NCBI GenBank assembly: GCA_964542475.1
Contig: CAZIUL010000008.1
Span: forward strand, 66,346-130,345
DNA from: CAZIUL01 sp964542475
GTDB lineage: Bacteria > Planctomycetota > B15-G4 > CAYZWU01
DNA length: 64,000 nucleotides
Reading direction: 5' to 3'
This document shows, piece after piece, positions 8,383 to 16,113 of this stretch. The position numbers and the translations under genes were made by a program. The number at the start of each line of letters is the position of its first letter. Positions within the stretch are counted from its first letter, which is position 1. The notes beneath the pieces are model-generated. The model ran no database searches. It had not been told where the DNA came from and was given only the letters and a program-made list of their open reading frames with translations.

Positions 8383-8523
8383 TTTTATTTCCGATCGCGA
8401 GGCTGGAGGACCGGGTTCCTTCACCATCGTATGCATGTTCGTTAACCGCCCGTCGCGAACCACCTTTATGGGCGCTTATTTGTTTAATGCACGGATCAAC
8501 AATGTAAACAGGAACGCCCGAAA

Positions 8524-9666
8524 TTGAACCTTCTCTTTTGCATCGACAGGTATCATCCTTCGAGGGGCGGCGCTGAAAGGTATCTTCAGGATCTGAGCGC
8601 GGCTCTTCGGCTTGGCGGGCATAGAGTGACGGTTGCCGCTCTTGATGCTGAGGAGTGCGCTCAAACGGAGAGGATACTCATCAAAGCGCCCGGCTTTCCC
8701 CGCCTATCGCGTGAGCTGGCATTCGCCCGCGGGATCCGCATGCTGAAAAAGTCGGGCAGGTTCGACCGGGTTGTTGGTTTCAGGCATGTGCTCGACGCGG
8801 ACCTGTTCCAGCCTCACGAGGGTTTGTTCATCGATTCGCTCATCGGATCGATCCGCCCCTTTGGCACGAATCCGCTGATCAAGGCGTTTCTGTTCCTGAA
8901 GAAGCTGTTCAGCCCCAAGAACCTTTTCTTTCTGTACGCGGACCGGGCGTTGTTCAAGAGAAACAGGGGGTTGAAAGTAGCGGCACTCTCGGAGATGACC
9001 GCAAAATCGATCCGCAGGAGGCAGGGGCGCCGTGCACCTGCTATCACTGTTATTCCCAACGGGGTGGACACGGAAAGGTTTAATCCCGGGCTGAGAAACA
9101 AGCGCGATGCCGGATTCATGTCGGCAATGGGCATCCCGCCGAGGAGCAGCGTTGTTCTCTTTTGCGCGCACAACTTTCGCTTGAAGGGATTGAAGGAAGC
9201 GATCAAGGGAGTGGCGATGTTCAAGGGTCGAGGAGGGGATCCTGTTCTGGTCGTGGCCGGGCGTGGAAAACCGCGGAACTACCGTTCGTTGTGCAAACGC
9301 CTCGGAGTCGAGGAGATAGTGATCTTCACGGGAGATCAGCCTGCAATGGAGCGGCTCTATGCTGTTGCGGATGTGCTTCTTCATCCCACTTTCTACGACC
9401 CTTGTTCGCTTGTGGTGCTCGAAGCCCTGGCATCCGGCGTCCCGGTGATAACAACCGGGTTCAACGGCGCTGCTGAGCTGATGACGGGCGAGCGTGCGGG
9501 AATGGTTCTTGATGATCCGAGCGACATCACCGGGATTGCATCAGCTCTTGAAAACATCCTGGATGAGGAGCGGCACAGCCTTTTCCGCGCGGAAGCAGCA
9601 AAGACAGGCGGGAGGAACGCATTTCCCAAGCACGTGGAGAGAATTGTCCGATGGCTGCAAGGATAG
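8524..9666 (+). CDS. GT4 family glycosyltransferase, LPS core (WaaG-like)
   Basis: Retaining GT-B fold glycosyltransferase of 380 residues that uses a nucleotide sugar, probably adding a hexose to the heptose core. The N-terminal acceptor domain opens with FCIDRYHPSRGGAERYL and the GGHRV pattern. The C-terminal donor domain has PNGVDTERF, VVAGRGKP, and the GT4 motif HPTFYDPCSLVVLEALASG with the E-x7-E pattern. The HPxxYDPCSxxxLEAL form is typical of LPS core glucosyltransferase I (RfaG). The start is a TTG at 8524. It sits between the LPS kinase and the heptosyltransferase, which supports an inner-core role; the exact sugar is inferred. Confidence 0.84.
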   Translation: MNLLFCIDRYHPSRGGAERYLQDLSAALRLGGHRVTVAALDAEECAQTERILIKAPGFPRLSRELAFARGIRMLKKSGRFDRVVGFRHVLDADLFQPHEGLFIDSLIGSIRPFGTNPLIKAFLFLKKLFSPKNLFFLYADRALFKRNRGLKVAALSEMTAKSIRRRQGRRAPAITVIPNGVDTERFNPGLRNKRDAGFMSAMGIPPRSSVVLFCAHNFRLKGLKEAIKGVAMFKGRGGDPVLVVAGRGKPRNYRSLCKRLGVEEIVIFTGDQPAMERLYAVADVLLHPTFYDPCSLVVLEALASGVPVITTGFNGAAELMTGERAGMVLDDPSDITGIASALENILDEERHSLFRAEAAKTGGRNAFPKHVERIVRWLQG

Positions 9667-9722
9667 TGATTGATATTCTCTATTTTGTGCGTTACCGCAC
9701 ATCAGGCGCCCGCTATAAAATC

Positions 9723-9752
9723 TTGCAATACATGCACTCACCATGCTATGCT
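9723..9752 (+). promoter_or_regulatory. Candidate promoter directly before the heptosyltransferase ATG
   Basis: TTGCAA (9723-9728), an 18-bp spacer and TATGCT (9747-9752) lie only 6 bp before the ATG at 9759, which has no Shine-Dalgarno sequence. Transcription from here would start at or next to the ATG and give a leaderless mRNA. A small perfect hairpin (TGTGCG/CGCACA) lies upstream near 9685-9700. Confidence 0.38.
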
Positions 9753-9758
9753 TGAATT

Positions 9759-10838
9759 ATGAGCGAAAACGCAAAAGATATAAGGGCAATTGCGGTCAGG
9801 CTGCCGAACTGGGCCGGCGATGCTGTTATGGCCACACCCGCTTTGCGCTCGATGCGCATTGCCTATCCGGATGCCAGAATATGCGTGGCTGGCAAAGCCG
9901 GTGTCTTGCAGATTGTCGAGGGGTTGCCCTATTTCGATGACAGTGTTGTTGTAAAGGGCAAAGGGATCGGCCGCGTCACAGGGCTGGCATTGAAGCTCAG
10001 GAAGATGGGTCCCATCGACCTTGGCCTGATCCTCCCCAACTCCTTTTCATCAGCGCTGAGCTTTTTCCTTGGGAATGTGAGGCTCAGGACCGGCTACGCA
10101 TTGAACCGCCGGAGGTTTCTCTTGAACCGTTTCATCGAGCCCGTGATGGAGGGGTCGAGAAGGCGTCCGGAGCCGATGACCCGCTACTACATCAAGCTTG
10201 CCCGCATTGCAGGCGGAGCGGAAACGGATGAGAAGCTCGAGCTCAAATGCTTGCCGGATGCGGACGCGGCAGCTGAGCGGTTTTTGTCGGACAACGGCCT
10301 TATCGATGCCCATCCACTGGTAGGCCTGAACCCCGGCGCAAGCTTCGGCCCGTCGAAGCTGTGGACCCCGGAAGGGTTTGCGCATGTGGCAGACAGGGTT
10401 GCTGAGGATCTTGGGGGCAAGGCTGTTATTCTCTGCGGCCCTGGAGAGGAAAAGATATCGGATTCCATTCTCGATCGGGTCAACCATCCTGTTGTCGATA
10501 CATCGCGGGATGTCATACCGTTGAACCCGCTGAAATCCGTGATTGCCAGGCTGGACGCCCTGGTGACCACTGACACCGGTCCGAGGCATTTTGCATCCGC
10601 GCTCAACACTCCTGCTGTGGTGCTCATGGGGCCCACCGATCCCAGATACACGGACTATGACTTTAACAGGGCGCGTGTCGTCCGCATTGAAGTACCTTGC
10701 GGGCCGTGCCACAAAAAGGAGTGCGACATCGATCATGTTTGCATGACCGGCATCTCCGGCGAAGTTGTTTTCGAGGCTCTTGAGAAAGCGCTTTCCGCGG
10801 GCGGACGCGTTGAAACGGAAGGGGGAAGAGCATGGTGA
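9759..10838 (+). CDS. ADP-heptose:LPS heptosyltransferase (WaaF-like)
   Basis: GT9 family inverting glycosyltransferase (359 residues) that transfers heptose from ADP-heptose to the LPS inner core at the cytoplasmic face. The N-terminus RLPNWAGDAVMATPALRSM is the family signature. The C-terminal ADP-heptose site shows LNPGASFGPSKLWTPEGFA, an ILCGPGEE motif, and TTDTGPRHFASALNTPAVVLMGPTDP split over two adjacent stretches. A CGPCHKKECDIDHVCM cysteine pattern near the end is common in WaaF/heptosyltransferase II. Its last 7 bp overlap the next gene. It fits with the heptose activation genes upstream; whether it adds the first or second heptose is not certain, II is the better match. Confidence 0.9.
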   Translation: MSENAKDIRAIAVRLPNWAGDAVMATPALRSMRIAYPDARICVAGKAGVLQIVEGLPYFDDSVVVKGKGIGRVTGLALKLRKMGPIDLGLILPNSFSSALSFFLGNVRLRTGYALNRRRFLLNRFIEPVMEGSRRRPEPMTRYYIKLARIAGGAETDEKLELKCLPDADAAAERFLSDNGLIDAHPLVGLNPGASFGPSKLWTPEGFAHVADRVAEDLGGKAVILCGPGEEKISDSILDRVNHPVVDTSRDVIPLNPLKSVIARLDALVTTDTGPRHFASALNTPAVVLMGPTDPRYTDYDFNRARVVRIEVPCGPCHKKECDIDHVCMTGISGEVVFEALEKALSAGGRVETEGGRAW

Positions 10839-12787
10839 AGCTTATCTTGAATGAAGGAGGCATACAGAGCGAACAGCTCTTTGAGGGGGACGAAATCACC
10901 ATTGGGCGCTCCGGCCGGAACGACTTGGTCCTGGAGGATCCGGCTTCGTCGCGGTTTCATTGCCGGTTGAAAAGGTGCGGCCACTCGTTCACCCTCATCG
11001 ATGTGGGCTCCCAGAACGGCACAAGGGTAAACGGCAGGCTGGTGCTCAGGCAGGAGCTCGATTCTGGTGATCTCATCACCATTGGATCAATCTCGATTTA
11101 TTTCGAGTCCGTGCCTGATTTGAACCGTACTGTAGCCGCGGATAGCGTACCCGTTGCTGTTGATGAATCGATGCTCATGGAGCTTCAGAAGGAGCGCTCC
11201 AGCCTGCTCAAGCTGCAGGATGTGAACAGCGCCATAAATTCTGAGATGAACCTGGCGTCCCTGCTGGAAAGGATAATCGATTCGGTCATCGAGATGACAG
11301 GTGCTGAACGCGGCTTCCTCATCATTGTCAAGGATGGGGAAATGGAGTTCGAATCAGCGCGCAACTTCAAGGAAACCGAGGTGGACAGGCCTGACCTCGC
11401 CATTTCACGCTCCATCGCGCGTAATGTGATCGACGGCAAAAAGCCCGTGCTCGTGGTCAATGCACGTGATGACAACCGTTTCAAGGCAGTACAGTCCATA
11501 AGCAACATGGGTCTTCGTTCGGTGCTCTGTGCGCCCTTGACACTTAAACGGGAGGTGATCGGCGCGGTCTACGTGGACAACCGCATGGACAAGGGCGTTT
11601 TTTCAGAGAGCGACCTATCGGTGCTGGAATCGTTTGCCGATCAGGCGGCCATCGCGATAAACAACGCACGCCAGATGAGCGAGCTGAAGGGAAAGAATGC
11701 AGAGCTCGGCAGGGCCAAAGCCGATGTGGAGCGCATGAACAAGCGCCTGTCACGCACGATAAGATCCCAGGAGACCGAGATTAAGAAAACAAGGGCCAGC
11801 CTCGAGCGCGCCAGGCGGAATTCAGAATCCAGGGACCACTTCGGCGGAATCGTTGGGCGCTCTCCGGCCATGACAGAGATTCTCGGGATTCTCGAGCGGG
11901 TGATCGCCTCAGACTATCCCGTTCTGATCCAGGGAGAAAGCGGAACCGGAAAGGAGCTGGTCGCCGGCGCGATTCATTTCCACAGCCTTCGGGCGGACCA
12001 GCCGTTTGTAACGGAGAGCTGCGCCGCCCTGCCGGACAACCTGCTCGAAAGCGAGCTTTTCGGTCACAAGCGCGGCTCGTTCACGGGCGCTGTTTCCAAC
12101 AGGAAGGGTCTGCTCGAAGCAGCAGACAAGGGAACCTTTTTTCTCGACGAGGTGGGGGAGATGAGTCCCCAGATGCAGAAGAAGATGCTTCGCTTCCTTC
12201 AGGAGGGGGAGTTCAGGCCTGTTGGCGGGGCTAATCCGGTGCGTGTAGATGTCAGGGTGGTTTCCGCCTCGAACGCAGATCTGTTGAAGATGGTCGGGGA
12301 AGGAACGTTCAGGCAGGACCTTTTTTACAGGCTCAATGTTCTACCCATCAACATTCCCCCATTGAGGAGCCGAAAGGAAGACATAGCACTGCTGACAGAG
12401 CATTTCCTGACCGTGCTTTGCGAGGAGAACGGGCTTGTGGAAAAGAAGATCGAACCGGAGGTGATCGAGTTGTTCCACAGCTACAGCTGGCCTGGAAACG
12501 TTCGCGAGCTGGAAAACGAGATGCGTCGTCTGATCACACTTTCCGGAAATGTGATCCGCGCCGATCTAGTCTCGAGTATGATAAAGTCAGGAAGGACAGC
12601 CGGGCTGACTCCGGAGGAGATGGATGGTTTGAGCCTGAACGACAAGGTTTATGCAATGGAGGAGCTCGAGATCGTGAGGGCGGTGAAAGAGTCGAGAGGG
12701 AACAAGAGCCGGGCGGCGAGGAAGCTGGGGATAAGCCGCTTCACTCTGCAGCGCAAGATCGACAAGTACGGGCTGGTTGTTGAATGA
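10832..12787 (+). CDS. FHA-GAF-sigma-54 activator with Fis-type HTH
   Basis: Transcription activator for sigma-54 promoters, 651 residues. An FHA domain (about 1-95) has the GRSGRNDLVL and SSRFHCRL phospho-threonine pocket motifs and SQNGTRVNG. A GAF domain follows (about 115-275), then a coiled linker. The AAA+ domain (about 340-565) has Walker A GESGTGKE near 368, a sigma-54 loop that reads GSFTGA rather than GAFTGA, and Walker B FLDEVGEM near 436. A Fis/HTH_8 helix-turn-helix ends it (NKSRAARKLGISRFTLQRK). There is no receiver, so input is probably phospho-threonine binding through FHA and a ligand at GAF. It overlaps the heptosyltransferase upstream; the adjacent downstream Ser/Thr kinase is the obvious partner. 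Confidence 0.9.
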   Translation: MVKLILNEGGIQSEQLFEGDEITIGRSGRNDLVLEDPASSRFHCRLKRCGHSFTLIDVGSQNGTRVNGRLVLRQELDSGDLITIGSISIYFESVPDLNRTVAADSVPVAVDESMLMELQKERSSLLKLQDVNSAINSEMNLASLLERIIDSVIEMTGAERGFLIIVKDGEMEFESARNFKETEVDRPDLAISRSIARNVIDGKKPVLVVNARDDNRFKAVQSISNMGLRSVLCAPLTLKREVIGAVYVDNRMDKGVFSESDLSVLESFADQAAIAINNARQMSELKGKNAELGRAKADVERMNKRLSRTIRSQETEIKKTRASLERARRNSESRDHFGGIVGRSPAMTEILGILERVIASDYPVLIQGESGTGKELVAGAIHFHSLRADQPFVTESCAALPDNLLESELFGHKRGSFTGAVSNRKGLLEAADKGTFFLDEVGEMSPQMQKKMLRFLQEGEFRPVGGANPVRVDVRVVSASNADLLKMVGEGTFRQDLFYRLNVLPINIPPLRSRKEDIALLTEHFLTVLCEENGLVEKKIEPEVIELFHSYSWPGNVRELENEMRRLITLSGNVIRADLVSSMIKSGRTAGLTPEEMDGLSLNDKVYAMEELEIVRAVKESRGNKSRAARKLGISRFTLQRKIDKYGLVVE

Positions 12788-12797
12788 AAGAGATATC

Positions 12798-15700
12798 ATG
12801 AATGAAACAAGCAGCGCGCCTGGAAAGGGGATTCAGCCGATTTCGGGTTATGAGATCATCGAGCGGATTGGTTCGGGCGGAATGGGCACGGTGTACAAGG
12901 CGAACCAGATCTCCATGAACCGCGTCGTTGCCCTGAAGATTCTGAAAAAATCCGATCTTGTCGATCCGATCCCACTTGACCGCCTGCGCAGGGAAGCAAT
13001 GATAATCGCCCGCATGGACCATCCCAACATCGTCAAGGGGATCGACATGGGGGAAACCGATCGCTACTACTTCTTTACCATGGAGTTCATAAAAGGCCGC
13101 AGCATCAAGTCAGCGCTTGATCTTTACGGGCCCATGGAAGAGGTTCGCGCTGCCGGAATTGTACGCGAGATCGCCAATGCCCTCCAATACGCCTACGAGC
13201 AGAAGCTCACGCACCGCGACATCAAACCTGGTAACGTGATCATCAGCACCGAGGGAAAGGTCAAGCTTGCCGATCTCGGCCTGGCAAAAAGAGAAAGCGA
13301 TCTCACTGTCACGCGTGAAGGGAGCACTGTGGGTACACCGCAGTACATCTCACCGGAACAGGCGCGGAATCCGAAAACAGCAGACACGCGCTCTGACATC
13401 TATTCGCTCGGCGCGACCTTCTATCACATGGTAACCGGCAGGATGCCTTTCGAAGGCGAAAGCATCGCCGAGGTGCTGACAAAGGTTCTTTTCGGGAAGC
13501 CGCCTCTGCCGGAAGCGGTCAGGCCCGGGCTCAGCCATGGAACATCAAGGGTTATTTCCCGCATGATGGCAAAGGATCCGTGCCGGCGGTACCAGACGCC
13601 CGTTGAACTTCTGGACGATCTGGATGTTCTGATAGAATCGCTCAGGGATGGGGCCGGGCAGCTGGGGAACCTGGTGGGGATGGCATGGAAGGAGTCACAG
13701 AGAGGGCCATGGCTGAGAAAATCGCACATTATTACCGGTGCGGCCGTGCTCCTTATCATTGCCGTTCTTTGTTTTTTCATTGTCTCGGGAGGCGGCTGGA
13801 ACGGGGAGCCTCGGAAAGACGCCCGTGATGCGGCTGTTCTTAAGATCTCCATCGACTACGATTCCGGAAGGATCACACCGGCGCAGGCGCTGGTGGGGAT
13901 CGCATCCCTGCCCGCCGGCCACGATGCTGTCAAGGCCGAGGAAACGAGGCGGAACGTGCTGGATGGCTGCCGGCAAATACTGATCGACCTCTTCATGCAG
14001 TCATCTCCACGCTATGGCAAGGCACTTGTCCAAGGCGGATTCAACGGGTGTATGAGCCTGCTGAAGCGCGACGTGTCTACAGACGCAATTTCGAGGCTGG
14101 GCAAACACCCGTCCCGTCTTTCCCCGGAGCTGGGCTCCTTCTGGCGGGAAAAGATTGCGGAGGCCGAGTCATTCATGAAGCAGCGCATCAGAGAGGCGCG
14201 CGCTACCCTCATCGATGTCGCCGAGGAGGAGATCGCTGCACGGGTCCGCGAAGCAAACCGTTTGACCGGTGAGGGTGCGTACGAATCCGCGTGGAACCGG
14301 GTGGATGCGTTTTTGAGCGGGACAGACGAGATTTTACGGGTTTCTTCCGAGCGCCTCTCCGAGAGGCTCAGGCTTTCAGGGCCGGTGTCCGGTTCATACA
14401 AAGATGCCGAGGCGAGGGAGAAGGTCGAGCTTCTTGTCAGGGAAAGCGCGGACTCCGCCAGGGAAAATCTCGTTAACAAGATAGGGGCGGCGCATACGGC
14501 GTATTTCGAAGAGCTGCGCTCGATCGCGGAAAACCTTCTGAATTCGGCGGATGCGGATCTTCTCGGAAAAGGAATCAGCGCCGTTCTGGAGCGTGCTGCC
14601 GGGGAGATGGAAAAGGAGCCGCCCTGGATGCCGGATGAGATACGGGACTCTTCCGCCGGCGGGCTGGATCCGCTTAGAAAAGAGCTGGAAGGGGCTTTCG
14701 CATCAAAGCGTGAGCAGATGGTAACGAAGATGAGGGATGAGTTTCGATTGAGCAGGTTCGAAGACATCGACCAATGCCTTGCAAACAATGATTTGAAAGG
14801 GGCTCTCCGCATGCTCGAAGAGTCTGAAACCGATCCCGCAGGGGATGCGCTTTTCCTGAAACGCAGGCGCGAAGAGCTTGAAATGTTCGGCAGGGTGAAG
14901 GACCAGGCTCTACATGCCTTGAGCGGCTTTCAAGGCCTGGAAGTGGAACTCAGGACCGATCGAGGCATCGTGTACAAGGGTGATGTCCAGCGTGTGGATC
15001 GTACCGCCGGAACGGTCTTCCTCGAGGTCAGGTCGGGCCGGGAGGTCGGTATCGATGTCGATGACCTTGAACTGGATAACCTGCTTCTCTGGTGCGAAAA
15101 ATCGGTTTTGCTTGACGCCGGGGTAAAAGGGCTTTTTGCCTTTTACAGGAGCAGGCTCGACAAAGCCGAGGCGTTCTTCAAGCTATCCGATGATCCCGAG
15201 GAGGTTCGTTACTACCTGGCTCGAATCAACGAGATCAGGAACAGCTCTGAAATGGAGCGAATGGTAGAAAAACGGGAGTTTGAGCTCGTGCTCGACCGGG
15301 TGGAAAAGTTCCTGGGGGAAGGCAAGTGGGAGGAAGGGTTCGGGCTGCTTCAAGTCCTGAAAGAACAGCACCGGTCCACAGCCGCGTGGAGAGAGACAAG
15401 ACACCGGAGAGAATCGCTTAATAAGAAATTGAACGGGATAAGACTGCAGCAGGAGGAGAAGGCCAGGATAAGAGAGCTGTTTTCAATGCATGTCGATATG
15501 CTTGGCGAGGGTCGGGTCCATGCGAAGTACGGCTTCGATTCCAACAGCGAGCTCGGTCTGCTAAAAGCACACGGACGGGCATGGAAAATAAGGGACGGCG
15601 AGCTCGTTTGCGGGCTCCGGAATGGTGAAGCTGATCAGGATTTCTATCATGACGTGGTAGGGATTCGTTTCGGGAATCAGTTCGATCCCGGCAAACCGGT

Positions 15701-16112
15701 CGATGTATCCTTTACATACACACCACCGGCTGAAGACGATTGCCCACGTTTCATGGGTGTTTCGTTCTTTGGCGGATGCCTCGGAATACGCAGCTTTGCG
15801 GATGAGAAAAACGGGCAGGTAAACCACTGGGTGGGCGAGCTGGACGGGCACGGCGATTATTTCTACGCCCCGGATCTCGGCGAGTTTAAACCGTTGAAGG
15901 GGAGACCTCGAAGCTTCAGCTTTGTTCGCGGCGAGCGCTACAAGATAACGATCAAATGGACTCCCGGGCGGGAGCTGCTGTTCAGCGTCGATGGCACGGA
16001 TATCTATCGCACGCGCGCTTTTGTGCCTTCGCATGGCTTCATCGAAATAAAGACTCTCAGAGCATCGGTGATAGATGACATAGAGGTCAAAGGGACCGTG
16101 GGGAACGGCTGA
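12798..16112 (+). CDS. Membrane Ser/Thr protein kinase (PknB-like) with a beta-sandwich-like C-terminus
   Basis: Eukaryotic-type kinase, about 1104 residues. The kinase domain (about 15-285) has GSGGMGTVYKA, the lysine in VVALKIL, HRDIKPGNV near 140 and a DLG (not DFG) magnesium motif near 159, then GTPQYISPEQ. A single membrane helix lies at about 309-331 (ITGAAVLLIIAVLCFFIV). A long helical, charged region follows, then about 933-1100 look like a concanavalin-type beta sandwich, probably outside the cytoplasm. The ATG at 12798 has AAAGAG at good spacing; an in-frame TTG at 12777 would overlap the activator gene. The tight junction suggests it phosphorylates something read by the FHA domain next door. 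The C-terminal fold is inferred from pattern only. Confidence 0.88.
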   Translation: MNETSSAPGKGIQPISGYEIIERIGSGGMGTVYKANQISMNRVVALKILKKSDLVDPIPLDRLRREAMIIARMDHPNIVKGIDMGETDRYYFFTMEFIKGRSIKSALDLYGPMEEVRAAGIVREIANALQYAYEQKLTHRDIKPGNVIISTEGKVKLADLGLAKRESDLTVTREGSTVGTPQYISPEQARNPKTADTRSDIYSLGATFYHMVTGRMPFEGESIAEVLTKVLFGKPPLPEAVRPGLSHGTSRVISRMMAKDPCRRYQTPVELLDDLDVLIESLRDGAGQLGNLVGMAWKESQRGPWLRKSHIITGAAVLLIIAVLCFFIVSGGGWNGEPRKDARDAAVLKISIDYDSGRITPAQALVGIASLPAGHDAVKAEETRRNVLDGCRQILIDLFMQSSPRYGKALVQGGFNGCMSLLKRDVSTDAISRLGKHPSRLSPELGSFWREKIAEAESFMKQRIREARATLIDVAEEEIAARVREANRLTGEGAYESAWNRVDAFLSGTDEILRVSSERLSERLRLSGPVSGSYKDAEAREKVELLVRESADSARENLVNKIGAAHTAYFEELRSIAENLLNSADADLLGKGISAVLERAAGEMEKEPPWMPDEIRDSSAGGLDPLRKELEGAFASKREQMVTKMRDEFRLSRFEDIDQCLANNDLKGALRMLEESETDPAGDALFLKRRREELEMFGRVKDQALHALSGFQGLEVELRTDRGIVYKGDVQRVDRTAGTVFLEVRSGREVGIDVDDLELDNLLLWCEKSVLLDAGVKGLFAFYRSRLDKAEAFFKLSDDPEEVRYYLARINEIRNSSEMERMVEKREFELVLDRVEKFLGEGKWEEGFGLLQVLKEQHRSTAAWRETRHRRESLNKKLNGIRLQQEEKARIRELFSMHVDMLGEGRVHAKYGFDSNSELGLLKAHGRAWKIRDGELVCGLRNGEADQDFYHDVVGIRFGNQFDPGKPVDVSFTYTPPAEDDCPRFMGVSFFGGCLGIRSFADEKNGQVNHWVGELDGHGDYFYAPDLGEFKPLKGRPRSFSFVRGERYKITIKWTPGRELLFSVDGTDIYRTRAFVPSHGFIEIKTLRASVIDDIEVKGTVGNG

Positions 16113-16113
16113 T

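Noticed and set aside
8336..8527. A 63-codon frame in the gap before the GT4 gene
   Set aside because: Its first third is the CCACGGATG-type repeat, it has no ribosome-binding site, and it overlaps the GT4 start.
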